Positions 16,225 through 24,463 of a stretch of 33,648 bases of DNA are shown piece by piece. Both the position numbers and the translations under genes were made by a program. The stretch comes from Pseudomonadota bacterium (GTDB lineage Bacteria; Myxococcota_A; Polyangia; Polyangiales; JAFGIB01): positions 1 to 33,648 of the forward strand of contig JADGRE010000042.1 of the NCBI GenBank assembly GCA_017881185.1. The letters run 5' to 3'. The notes under the pieces are model-generated. The model did not search any database and was not told the origin of the DNA. It saw nothing but the letters and a program-made list of their open reading frames with translations. Numbering within the stretch: position 1 is the stretch's first letter; every line of letters starts with the position of its first letter.

Positions 16225-18027
16225 ATGCCCTCAGCACATCATGCTGAACCGGCACGCAGTGTCCGGGAGTTGCTGCTCACGACCGCCGGCCTGGCGGTGT
16301 TCTGGATGCTATTTGCGAGCTTCATCCAGAGCTTCTACCGCGACGACAACGTCGGCGGCGGTGGCCCGGTGCTCGCTGACGCGGCGCGCAGCCTGCTGCA
16401 CGGGCAATCGCCGACCCACACCGACTTCTGCGGCGGCGGCGGTGGCGCCTACCTCTCGCCGTGGCTGAGCGGCGTGAGCGACCCGCTCTCGGTGTTTCCT
16501 GCCCTGCTGCTCGAACACGACGTCCGCGTGCTGATGAACGTCACGATGGCGCTGCACCTGGCGTGCTTTGGCGGCGGCGGCTTCCTGCTCGGATACGCGC
16601 TGGGCGCAGCGCCGTGGGCGCGCCGCGTGGCTGCGCTTTCGCTCGGCTTCAGCGGCTACTACGTGGTCTGGGCAGGTAACTGGAGCGGCGTGCTCGCCCC
16701 TTACGCATTCTTGCCGTGGTTGCTCGCGGCCTTGATCGGCCTAGCCCGCACCGACAAACGCAACGAGCTCGTCGCCTATCAATGCATCGCGTGCGCCGCG
16801 CTGTACGGCACCTTTCTCACTGGCCTGTTGTTTGCCGCGCTGTACGGGGGCCTCACCTGTCTGGTCGTCGTCACCGCGTGTTGCGTGCGAGAGCGCGTGC
16901 TGCTCAAGCGTTTCGTCCTGCGTTTGCTGGTGCCCACCCTGGTGTTCGTAGCCGTGGTGCTGCCGGTGCTGGCGCAGCAGGCCTCGCAATACGCGTTCCT
17001 GGGCGAGCGCAAGAACGATCCGATCCACTGGATCGTCTTCGCGGTGCCCTGGCGCGCCTACCTGGGGCTGTTGTGGCCGCTCGGCACCAGCACCTGGCGC
17101 GGCGTGTATTTCCCCGATGGGCATGCACTCACCAACGTCGTGATGATGTGCGGCACGGTTCCGGTCTGGTACTTGGGGCTCGACCTGACACGCAGGCCGC
17201 GCGCGTACCTGACCGTGCACATGCTCGTGCTGGCGCTCGGTGTGCTCGGCATGGTCTTGGTGCTGTCGCCGGGCGACTTCGGTCTCGCCCACGCCTTCGC
17301 GGTCATGCCCGTGGTCAGCGCGTTTCGCTGGCCGTTTCGCGCGCTGCCGGCGTTTCATCTGCTGCTGGTCGCAGTGTTCCTGACGGCCACGCTCGATCGC
17401 AGCGCGCCCCCATCGCGTTTGTGGCGCACGCTGTTGCCGGTGCTCGTGGTCGGCACCAGCCTCGTCGCGTTCGCGCAAGACCTCGAAAAGAAGCTGCAAC
17501 CCGGGCCCGTCATGAGCTGGTTCGCCGCGGCGCCATCGTTCGACGACCCAGAAACCTGGAGCCCGCGCGCGCTGGCCATACTGCGCCGCGCCGGCAACGT
17601 GGCGAATGCCTGCAAGTCCGAGGTTACCTTCCACCTGAAGCCGCGCTTGTACTTCTACGGAATGCTCGGCGCCGAGTACCAAGTGCGCACGGTGCACCTC
17701 TACGCCGTACCGCCGTTCAAGGCGTACGCGCCGCTCGGCACCACCATCAAGGGTTGCCTGAGGAAGTGGGATGGGATCCGGCGCTTGATCGAAGAGGGGC
17801 CCAAGCAGCCGCTACCGAGCCCGCCGCGCTGGCGCGACTTGCGTGGGCCCAGCGATTTCGACGAAATCGTGCGCAAGACCTTCGTCGGCGCGGTGATCGT
17901 CGAGCCGAGCTTCGAGGCCCCGATGCGCTACTTCACGCAGTCGGCTGCGTGGCTACCGCTGGAGCGGCACGCGCAGGCCGTGGCCTTCGTGCGCGCGGAC
18001 CTCGCCGCACGCCTGCGCTCACCGTGA
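16225..18027 (+). CDS. Large polytopic membrane protein, YfhO/GT-C-like
   Basis: 600 residues. After a short cytoplasmic start comes a first helix (TTAGLAVFWMLFASFI), then an extracytoplasmic loop with paired acids (FYRDDN) and Gly runs, then roughly ten more hydrophobic helices to about residue 420, and a soluble C-terminal domain of about 170 residues. AFRWPFRALPAFHLLL is a hallmark of the YfhO-like family. Acidic residues in the first loop plus a C-terminal periplasmic domain are typical of GT-C glycosyltransferases that use polyprenyl-linked sugars, so transfer of sugars outside the membrane is plausible. ATG 16225 is the first in-frame start with a sensible N-terminus. It converges on the radical SAM gene, 4 bp apart. 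Confidence 0.75.
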   Translation: MPSAHHAEPARSVRELLLTTAGLAVFWMLFASFIQSFYRDDNVGGGGPVLADAARSLLHGQSPTHTDFCGGGGGAYLSPWLSGVSDPLSVFPALLLEHDVRVLMNVTMALHLACFGGGGFLLGYALGAAPWARRVAALSLGFSGYYVVWAGNWSGVLAPYAFLPWLLAALIGLARTDKRNELVAYQCIACAALYGTFLTGLLFAALYGGLTCLVVVTACCVRERVLLKRFVLRLLVPTLVFVAVVLPVLAQQASQYAFLGERKNDPIHWIVFAVPWRAYLGLLWPLGTSTWRGVYFPDGHALTNVVMMCGTVPVWYLGLDLTRRPRAYLTVHMLVLALGVLGMVLVLSPGDFGLAHAFAVMPVVSAFRWPFRALPAFHLLLVAVFLTATLDRSAPPSRLWRTLLPVLVVGTSLVAFAQDLEKKLQPGPVMSWFAAAPSFDDPETWSPRALAILRRAGNVANACKSEVTFHLKPRLYFYGMLGAEYQVRTVHLYAVPPFKAYAPLGTTIKGCLRKWDGIRRLIEEGPKQPLPSPPRWRDLRGPSDFDEIVRKTFVGAVIVEPSFEAPMRYFTQSAAWLPLERHAQAVAFVRADLAARLRSP

Positions 18028-18031
18028 GCTG

Positions 18032-19024
18032 CTACCTAAGCAGGCGAGCGCGCAGGTCCGAAGCGTGCACGTCGATGTTGTCGGCGAGCGTCTCGAGGTA
18101 CTGACAGTCGCCACACGCGCGATTTTCCGAGCGGCGGAACTCGAGCTGCATCAGGCGAAACTCCCGCAGCGCCTCGCCCTCCCAGATGGACCGCAGCGAC
18201 TGCTTGGACACGTCGCCCACCACCGTCTCGTGCGCCCAGTCGACGCAGCACACGGACACGCTCGCGTCCGAGTTGACGGACAGCGTGTAGAACGGAAACG
18301 CGCACACGCGCTTGCCGCTGAGCTGCTTGCCATCCGGTCCCTGCGCAGGCTTGGTGCCAAGCTGAAAGTCGCGCACACCCGACATCGACCAACCCATCAA
18401 CGGATCGATGTGGACACTCGTCGCGATCGGCGAGAACTCCTGCACGAAGCGCTCTCGATCTTCGGTGGAGAGGTCGGTGTCGACGATCTTGACGTGCACG
18501 TGCAGCTTGCCGGCGCGGCGATGCAGGTCTGCGATCTGTTCTTTGAGTTTCTCGTAGTCGATCTGAACGCCCGCGATGTGCTTGTACGCATCGGCGGACA
18601 GTCCCTGGATCGAGAGCTTGATGAGATCGAGACCCGCGTCGACGAGCTTCTGGTTCAGCTCCGGGTTCAGGAGCGATCCGTTGCTCGTGGTCCACACCTG
18701 GGAAACGCCCGCTGCTTTCGCGGCTGCGATCATGTCGGGCAGGCGCTTGTTGAGCAGCGGCTCGCCGTCTTTGTAGAGATAGAGCTTCTCGAGCGACTCG
18801 GGAAATTCGCGAAGGTCGCCGAGGATCTTTTCGAAAAGCGCAAAGTCCATCGTGCGCTTGCTTCGACCGACCTGCTTCAGCAGATCCGAGTGACCCGTCG
18901 GGCAATACGCGCAGCGAAAATTGCACGCGTTGGTCGGGTCGACGCGGATCATGAGCGGCATCGACAGCGGCACCATGTCCACGAGCGAGCGCCGCTGTGC
19001 AACCCGTAGGTTCTGCAATGTCAT
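18032..19024 (-). CDS. Radical SAM protein with SPASM-like C-terminus
   Basis: 330 residues from ATG 19024. The radical SAM cluster motif CxxxCxxC is Cys34, Cys38, Cys41 in TNACNFRCAYCPTG. YLYKDGEPLLN is the glycine/acid motif, and TTSNGSLLN and LDLIKLSIQG follow as expected for the barrel. The C-terminus (VCAFPFYTLSVNSD, VCCVDW, NRACGDCQYLE) has the Cys spacing of an auxiliary SPASM-type iron-sulfur region. I preferred 19024 to a GTG at 19066 because its ATG overlaps the stop of a 24-codon ORF (ATGA). Relatives in polysaccharide clusters are uncharacterised or modify sugars or lipids; others modify peptides. The substrate is unknown. Confidence 0.85.
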   Translation of the reverse strand: MTLQNLRVAQRRSLVDMVPLSMPLMIRVDPTNACNFRCAYCPTGHSDLLKQVGRSKRTMDFALFEKILGDLREFPESLEKLYLYKDGEPLLNKRLPDMIAAAKAAGVSQVWTTSNGSLLNPELNQKLVDAGLDLIKLSIQGLSADAYKHIAGVQIDYEKLKEQIADLHRRAGKLHVHVKIVDTDLSTEDRERFVQEFSPIATSVHIDPLMGWSMSGVRDFQLGTKPAQGPDGKQLSGKRVCAFPFYTLSVNSDASVSVCCVDWAHETVVGDVSKQSLRSIWEGEALREFRLMQLEFRRSENRACGDCQYLETLADNIDVHASDLRARLLR

Positions 19025-19095
19025 CGAGGCCGCCCTTGCTGCGCGCACGTCGTTGTGGCGAACCACGCGAACACGTTCCTGTTGATGACCGTCAT
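19021..19095 (-). CDS. Possible 24-residue ORF between the GT2 remnant and the radical SAM gene
   Basis: ATG 19095 overlaps the stop of the GT2 remnant as ATGA, and its own TGA overlaps the radical SAM ATG as ATGA. The peptide begins MTVINRNVFAWF and ends CAQQGRPR. Two exact 4-base overlaps suggest translational coupling along the transcript. It may encode a real small peptide, or simply be a reading bridge left by deletion. No homolog is recognised. Confidence 0.3.
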   Translation of the reverse strand: MTVINRNVFAWFATTTCAQQGRPR

Positions 19096-19409
19096 TGCGA
19101 ATTCTCCGAGCGACTGAAGTTCACGCGCTCGGCTTCGATCACGTGCGGGCGCTTCAAGACTTGGGTGTGAATCGAAGCGATGTACTCGCCGACGATTCCC
19201 GTGAAGAAGAGTTGGATGGACGCGAAGAAGCAGAGTCCCACGACGACGGGTGCAGTGCCGAGCACGAAGTGATCCCAGAATACCAGCTTGGCGACGAGAT
19301 AGCCCATGCCGGCCACCAAGCTCAAGGCCGCAGTGGCGAAACCGCACATCGTTGCCAGACGCAGCGGCACCTTCGAGTGGTTCGTGAGCCCGAGCATCCC
19401 GAGATCGTG
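19092..19409 (-). pseudogene. GT2 glycosyltransferase remnant (C-terminal membrane part only)
   Basis: From HDLGMLGLTNHSKVPLRL to the stop, this matches the last 100 residues or so of the intact GT2 at 8560-9540 (YDVAMLGITSHSKVPLRL there), including both membrane helices and the GEYIASIHTQVLKRPHVI tail. By eye roughly three quarters of residues are identical, so it is an old paralog and not a recent copy. The catalytic GT-A domain is missing: upstream of 19409 the frame continues into unrelated sequence that includes the antisense of a HAD gene fragment. The surviving frame has no internal stop, so a small membrane protein could still be made. Confidence 0.8.
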
Positions 19410-19431
19410 GCCTGGCAAGGGCGAGCAAGCC

Positions 19432-19476
19432 GTGAAGACCATCGTTTGGGATGTCGATGACGTGCTCAACAACCTC
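19432..19476 (+). pseudogene. 5' fragment of the HAD hydrolase gene
   Basis: GTG AAG ACC ATC reads VKTIVWDVDDVLNNL for 15 codons. It matches the first 15 codons of the intact HAD gene at 11987 (MKTIIWDVDDVLNNL) with one residue change and a few synonymous changes, and shares an AGGG(T/C)GAGC ribosome-binding region upstream. The match ends at 19476; the next nine bases repeat AACAACCTC, and the end of the convergent membrane-protein gene follows. It points away from the GT2 remnant. Confidence 0.75.
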
Positions 19477-19488
19477 AACAACCTCAAG

Positions 19489-21174
19489 TCAGAACTCGCC
19501 GTTGTAGATCGTCGCATGACTGCTCTGCGCCAACAGCGGCAGCTGTTTCAGGCGTGGGCCGAGCCAATACACCGAGACCCGCCGGCTCGTTGGGCTCGCG
19601 ATGCTCACGGGCCCGACCCCAAGCTCCACGATGTCCGAGCTCACGGATTTGCCGGCCACCTGGAGCTCGGGCGCATCGTGCACCACCAGATAGCGGCCGG
19701 CGTGGCCGCAGCTGAAGGTGCCACCGCCAGCTCGCAGTCGCGCACCCAGCACCCAGAAGTCGTCGGCCAGGGGCAGGAAGTGCGTGTAGAGGTAGGCGTG
19801 GTCGGCGGGAGCAAGCCAGTCGGTGCGGTAGTTGGGCAAGAACACCGAAGGTGGATGCTCGGCCAGCATCTGGCGCACCGGCGGGAAGGTCCCATTCAAG
19901 AAGCTCTTCATCACGAGCGAGTGCAGAAACCAGTGGTAGCCGATGCTGTCGCGGCTGAGCACGAGGCCCGAGGCATCGTAGACACGGTCGGCGAGCGGAT
20001 CGGTCATGGCTTCGCTGGTGTCCATCAGCAGCTGTTGGCGGCTGTTGGGAAAGCTCACGAGTCGCTTGGTGCTGTAGGCGAAAGGCAGCAGATGCGCGTA
20101 GCCGAACACGACGAACGCCAGCGCGCCGGCCACGGGATTGCCGGCCAGCGCCGGCAGCAAGCGCGTCAGGCGCGTGGTCGCTACGAAGGCCAGGCCCGCG
20201 AGCGGCACGAGGTTGTAGCGGTAAGGCGTGGGATTCACCCAGAACACGCCGATGGCTCCGAGCAAGAGCAGTACCTCGGGCAAGCTGCTGCTCCAGCTGA
20301 AGTAGCCGCGACCTTGCTTGACGAGGCCATGAGGCACGCTCGACACCAGTAGCAGCGACACCGCTGCCAGCAGCGGTGTCTGTTTCAGGAGCCGCAGCGC
20401 CGCCGGCAGGTGCGGGCTGCTTGCGACCTGCGCGGAGACCTTCACGCTGCCGGCGATGGTCTGGGTGACGTCGGGCCACAGCCCCAGCACGCCGTAGCCG
20501 ACGCGCAGCACTGCAAAGCTCAACCCAGCACCCGCCAGCCAGCGCAACCACAGCTCGATGCGTCCGCGGGCCGCATGCGCCGGATGTGGGAACACCAAGA
20601 ACGCCGCCGTCAGCGGCATCCAATACATGAAGGCCTTGAACGCTGTCAGCTGCAAGATCACCGCGAGCGCGCCAAGCCAGCAGTAGGCGTGGGTGCAGGC
20701 CTTGCCGGGTGGTTTGCCCAGCAGCCACATCCCGACCGTGCCTGTGAGCAGCAGGTTGTCGTGGCGCAGCTCGTAGCCGTAGTCCCACAACGGCGCGAGC
20801 GTGGCCGCGCCGAGCAACAGCCATGCGCCCGCTTGGCTGCGCAGGCGCAGGCCGGCGGCCTTCACCATCAGCACGATGTTCGACCAGAAGACGCCCACGA
20901 AGATCATTCGATAGGCGGTCATCAGGTCGACCGAACGAGTCAGTGCCCGCGCCAGAGGCGCGAGCGGCAACAAGAACAGCTGACTGCTCGTGAACAGCTC
21001 CTGCCGTTTGCCGGCGCCCAAGATGCGCGCCATGTAGGCATTCTGCATCTCGTCCACTTGGTAGAGGCGCCGGACGCCGAGGTACACGGTCGCCGCGACC
21101 AAGCCACAGAGCACGAGCCAGATCTGCAGGCTGGTTGTGTCCAGGCGACGTTGGTGGTGGGTCGTGGCTGGCAA
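19489..21174 (-). CDS. Polytopic GT-C-like glycosyltransferase (family 39-like topology)
   Basis: About 561 residues if TTG 21174 is used; the frame is open to 21444, but that extension is Arg/Ser-rich and unlike protein, so the start is uncertain within about 40 codons. The first helix (LQIWLVLCGLVAATVYLGV) is followed by YQVDEMQNAYMARIL, an acidic first-loop motif typical of GT-C glycosyltransferases, and then about ten further hydrophobic helices. A soluble C-terminal domain of about 180 residues follows (YHWFLHSL, LYTHFLPLADDFWVLGARL). Such enzymes transfer sugars from polyprenyl phosphate donors in the periplasm, which matches the GtrB-like enzyme of the cluster. It is divergent from rfbF. 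Confidence 0.72.
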   Translation of the reverse strand: MPATTHHQRRLDTTSLQIWLVLCGLVAATVYLGVRRLYQVDEMQNAYMARILGAGKRQELFTSSQLFLLPLAPLARALTRSVDLMTAYRMIFVGVFWSNIVLMVKAAGLRLRSQAGAWLLLGAATLAPLWDYGYELRHDNLLLTGTVGMWLLGKPPGKACTHAYCWLGALAVILQLTAFKAFMYWMPLTAAFLVFPHPAHAARGRIELWLRWLAGAGLSFAVLRVGYGVLGLWPDVTQTIAGSVKVSAQVASSPHLPAALRLLKQTPLLAAVSLLLVSSVPHGLVKQGRGYFSWSSSLPEVLLLLGAIGVFWVNPTPYRYNLVPLAGLAFVATTRLTRLLPALAGNPVAGALAFVVFGYAHLLPFAYSTKRLVSFPNSRQQLLMDTSEAMTDPLADRVYDASGLVLSRDSIGYHWFLHSLVMKSFLNGTFPPVRQMLAEHPPSVFLPNYRTDWLAPADHAYLYTHFLPLADDFWVLGARLRAGGGTFSCGHAGRYLVVHDAPELQVAGKSVSSDIVELGVGPVSIASPTSRRVSVYWLGPRLKQLPLLAQSSHATIYNGEF

Positions 21175-21371
21175 GCGAGACCGGTCCTGTGCGAGCCGCG
21201 CGATTGTGGCCCAGCGTGAGCAGCTTGGCGATGAAAACCCGGCGCTGCTGGCGCTGCCGCCACGGCGACCGGCCGGGGAAATTCCTGGCGCTTCTTTGCT
21301 CCGGGCCGCGCCAAGCCCTGCTAACCTGTGCGCGCGGTCCGACAGCCGGACAGTGAGCGGAGAAGCGAAAC

Positions 21372-22148
21372 ATGAAGGTCGTGATCTTGTGCGGCGGGAT
21401 GGGCATGCGGCTCCGGGAGGAGACCGAGTACCGTCCCAAGCCACTGGTGCAGGTCGGTGGCAGGCCGATCCTGTGGCACATCATGAAGAATTACGCCCAC
21501 TACGGGCTCAAAGACTTCGTGCTCGCGCTCGGCTACCGCAGCTGGATGATCAAGGAGTACTTCCTCAACTACGACGCCATGAACAGCGACTTCTCGGTGC
21601 GCTTGGGCGACAAGCCCGAGGTGAAGTACCTCGACTCCCACCCCGAGCAGGACTACCTCGTCACGCTGGTCGAGACCGGGCTCAACACCATGACGGGCGG
21701 GCGAATCAAGCGCCTGGCCCGGCATTTGGATGACGACACCTTCATGCTCACCTACGGCGACGGCCTGGCCGACGTCGATCTGAACGCGCTGCTCGCGTTC
21801 CACCGCTCGCACGGCAAGCTCGCGACTGTCAGCAGCGTGCGCGTCAAGTCGCGCTTCGGCATCTTGGACCTCGCCAGCGACGGCCAGGTACAGAACTTCG
21901 CCGAGAAGCCGCAGCTCGGCGACTGGTCGAGCGCAGGCTTCTTCGTGCTGAACCGAAAAGTTCTCGACTACATCAGCGACGACGAGAGCGTCTTCGAACA
22001 GGAGCCGCTGCAACGCCTCGTTGCAGAAGGTCAGCTTGCAGCGTATCAGCACACCGGCTGCTTCTACACCATGGACACCTATCGCGAGTACATCGCGCTC
22101 AACGAGATGTGGGAAAGCGGCAACGCGCCGTGGAAGGTGTGGCGCTGA
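21372..22148 (+). CDS. rfbF: Glucose-1-phosphate cytidylyltransferase
   Basis: 258 residues, the usual length. [43 protein letters not shown] is a near-textbook RfbF N-terminus, whose nucleotide-binding GGxGxRLxxxT and PKPxxxV motifs are present; later come [29 protein letters not shown] and [13 protein letters not shown]. The enzyme makes CDP-glucose from CTP and glucose 1-phosphate, the first step to CDP-3,6-dideoxyhexoses. GGAG lies about 11 bases before ATG 21372. Its stop overlaps the next start (TGATG), the first gene of a tightly coupled three-gene operon. Confidence 0.95.
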   Translation: MKVVILCGGMGMRLREETEYRPKPLVQVGGRPILWHIMKNYAHYGLKDFVLALGYRSWMIKEYFLNYDAMNSDFSVRLGDKPEVKYLDSHPEQDYLVTLVETGLNTMTGGRIKRLARHLDDDTFMLTYGDGLADVDLNALLAFHRSHGKLATVSSVRVKSRFGILDLASDGQVQNFAEKPQLGDWSSAGFFVLNRKVLDYISDDESVFEQEPLQRLVAEGQLAAYQHTGCFYTMDTYREYIALNEMWESGNAPWKVWR

Positions 22149-23125
22149 TGACCGGGTTCTGGGAAGGGCGCCCGGTCTTCGTCACCGGCGCCACGGGTCT
22201 GCTCGGTTCGTGTCTGGTGCGGCGGCTCGTCGATGCGCGCGCCGAGGTCACCTGCTTGGTTCGCGACGCCGTGCCGCAGAGCGAGCTGTACCGCTCGGGC
22301 ACCGACCAGCGCTGTCGCGTGGTCATCGGTGACGTGCGCGACCAAGAGCTGATGGAGCGCGTGCTGGGCGAGTACGAGACGCGCGCGGTGTTTCATCTCG
22401 CGGCGCAGACCATCGTGCCCATCGCCAACCGCAACCCGGTGTCCACCTGGGAGACCAACGTACGCGGTACCTGGTGTTTGCTCGAGGCGTGTCGACGCAG
22501 TCCGCTGGTGGAAGAGATCGTGGTCGCGTCGTCCGACAAGGCCTACGGCGTGCAGCCGGTGCTGCCGTACACGGAGAGCGCCTCGCTCAGCGGCACCTTC
22601 CCGTACGATTGCAGTAAATCGTGCGCAGATTTGATCGCGCAGAGCTACGCCATCACCTACAAGCTGCCCGTCGCGGTCACGCGCTGCGGCAACTTCTACG
22701 GCCCAGGCGACCTCAACTGGAACCGCATCGTGCCCGGCACGATTCGCTCCGCGCTGCAGGGCCAGCGGCCGCAGATTCGCTCCGACGGCAGCTTCGTGCG
22801 CGACTACTTCTTCATCGAAGACGGCGCTGCCGCGTACATGATGCTCGCGGAGCAACTCGCGGCGGATCCGCAGCTGCGCGGTGAAGGCTTCAACTTCTCC
22901 ACCGAAACACCCATGTCCGTGTTCGACATCGTGCAGGCCATCTTGCGCGTGATGGGTTCGTCGGTGCAGCCCGAGATCCTCAACCAGGCGACGCACGAGA
23001 TCCCCCAGCAGTACTTGAGCGCCAAGAAGGCCCACGAGCGCCTGGGCTGGAAGGCGCTGTACGGCCTCGACGAGAGCCTACGCACGACGGTGCGCTGGTA
23101 CGAAGAGCACTTGCGCCATGTCTGA
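22148..23125 (+). CDS. CDP-glucose 4,6-dehydratase-like SDR
   Basis: 325 residues from ATG 22148, which shares its A with the rfbF stop. It is an extended short-chain dehydrogenase: GATGLLG at residues 14-20 (NAD site), [22 protein letters not shown] with the catalytic Ser/Asp region, and YDCSK (Tyr153, Lys157). [21 protein letters not shown] and the [17 protein letters not shown] segment are close to the CDP-glucose 4,6-dehydratase (RfbG) group. It is somewhat shorter than classical RfbG (about 360 residues). Position between rfbF and rfbH makes conversion of CDP-glucose to CDP-4-keto-6-deoxyglucose the best assignment. Confidence 0.86.
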   Translation: MTGFWEGRPVFVTGATGLLGSCLVRRLVDARAEVTCLVRDAVPQSELYRSGTDQRCRVVIGDVRDQELMERVLGEYETRAVFHLAAQTIVPIANRNPVSTWETNVRGTWCLLEACRRSPLVEEIVVASSDKAYGVQPVLPYTESASLSGTFPYDCSKSCADLIAQSYAITYKLPVAVTRCGNFYGPGDLNWNRIVPGTIRSALQGQRPQIRSDGSFVRDYFFIEDGAAAYMMLAEQLAADPQLRGEGFNFSTETPMSVFDIVQAILRVMGSSVQPEILNQATHEIPQQYLSAKKAHERLGWKALYGLDESLRTTVRWYEEHLRHV

Positions 23126-24449
23126 AGTTGCACCTGACGCAGCCGCCGCGCTACGCGCGCAGATCTTGGAGCTGGTTTCGCAGTACCACGACGTGGCCTT
23201 CGCGCAGAGCGCGTTCGTGCCCGGCAACACGCCCGTGCCGCCGGCCGGTCGCGTGTTCGACGCCAGCGAGATTCGGCTGCTCGTCGATTCTGCGCTCGAC
23301 TTCTGGCTCACCACCGGCCGTTTCGCCGATCAGTTCGGTCGCGAGCTCGCCGCGCGCTGCGGCGTGCGGCACAGCGTGCTGGTGAACTCCGGCTCGTCCG
23401 CGAACCTGCTGGCGCTGACGGCGCTCACCTCGAGCAAGCTCGGCGCCGAGCGTCTGCGCCCGGGCGACGAAGTGATCACGCTCGCCGCGGGCTTTCCCAC
23501 CACGGTCAACCCGATCGTGCAGAACCAGCTGGTGCCCGTGTTCGTCGACGTCACCGTGCCCGAGTACAACGTCGACGTCAGCATGCTCGAGGCAGCGCGC
23601 TCGCCGCGCACGCGTGCCCTCATGATGGCGCACACGCTCGGCAATCCTTTCGATCTCGCCGCCGTCACTGCCTTCGCACGCAAGCACGATCTGTGGCTCA
23701 TCGAAGACTGCTGCGACGCTCTGGGCAGCACCTACGACGGCAAGCCGGTCGGCACCTTCGGCGACCTCGCCACCCTCAGCTTCTATCCGGCGCATCACAT
23801 CACCATGGGCGAGGGCGGTGCTGTATTCACCGACTCGCCGCGCCTGCGCACGCTCGTGGAGTCGTTTCGTGACTGGGGGCGTGACTGCTGGTGCGATCCC
23901 GGCAAGTCGGGAACCTGTGGCAAGCGCTTCGACTGGCAGCTCGGCACACTGCCTCACGGCTACGATCACAAATACACCTACTCGCACATCGGCTACAACC
24001 TCAAGCTCACCGACATGCAAGCCGCCGTCGGCGTCGCGCAACTCGCCAAGCTCACGGGTTTCGTTGCAGCGCGCCGCCGCAACTTCGCACGTCTGCACGC
24101 GGCGCTGCAGGGCGTGCAGCACGCGCTCTTGTTGCCAGCTGCCACGCACAACTCCGACCCGAGCTGGTTCGGCTTTCCCATCTCCGTGCAAGAGCAGGCC
24201 GGCTTCTCTCGCGTCGAGCTCGTGCAGCACCTGGAACAACACCAGATCGGCACCCGTCAGCTCTTTGCCGGCAACTTGCTGCGCCAGCCCGCGTACGTCG
24301 ACGTCAGCCATCGCGCGGTCGGCAAGCTACCGGTGACCGACTTCGTGATGAACCAGACCTTCTGGATCGGCGTCTACCCGGGCCTGCGCGACGCGCACAT
24401 CGACTACATGGCCAGCGTGCTCGAGGACTTCGTGCACAAGCGCGCCTGA
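23118..24449 (+). CDS. rfbH: CDP-4-keto-6-deoxyglucose 3-dehydrase (E1, PLP and [2Fe-2S])
   Basis: 443 residues; ATG 23118 overlaps the end of the upstream gene by 8 bases. It has the DegT/AHBA fold-type I layout ([46 protein letters not shown]), but the residue that would be the PLP-binding Lys is His226 in [13 protein letters not shown], as in E1 enzymes that do dehydration. Cys199, Cys257, Cys259 and Cys267 give C-X57-C-X-C-X7-C, the spacing of the E1 [2Fe-2S] cluster. The enzyme removes the C3 hydroxyl of CDP-4-keto-6-deoxyglucose and normally needs the flavin/iron-sulfur reductase E3 (AscD/DdhD type) for electrons; none is visible in the window. Confidence 0.96.
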   Translation: MSEVAPDAAAALRAQILELVSQYHDVAFAQSAFVPGNTPVPPAGRVFDASEIRLLVDSALDFWLTTGRFADQFGRELAARCGVRHSVLVNSGSSANLLALTALTSSKLGAERLRPGDEVITLAAGFPTTVNPIVQNQLVPVFVDVTVPEYNVDVSMLEAARSPRTRALMMAHTLGNPFDLAAVTAFARKHDLWLIEDCCDALGSTYDGKPVGTFGDLATLSFYPAHHITMGEGGAVFTDSPRLRTLVESFRDWGRDCWCDPGKSGTCGKRFDWQLGTLPHGYDHKYTYSHIGYNLKLTDMQAAVGVAQLAKLTGFVAARRRNFARLHAALQGVQHALLLPAATHNSDPSWFGFPISVQEQAGFSRVELVQHLEQHQIGTRQLFAGNLLRQPAYVDVSHRAVGKLPVTDFVMNQTFWIGVYPGLRDAHIDYMASVLEDFVHKRA

Positions 24450-24463
24450 GCTCGGCGTGTGCG

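Noticed and set aside
21175-21484. N-terminal extension of the GT-C-like protein and an overlapping 666-residue frame on the same strand
   Set aside because: The extension is Arg/Ser-rich without hydrophobic order, and the other frame lacks membrane helices; only the frame with the helices and the VDEMQN motif looks like protein.
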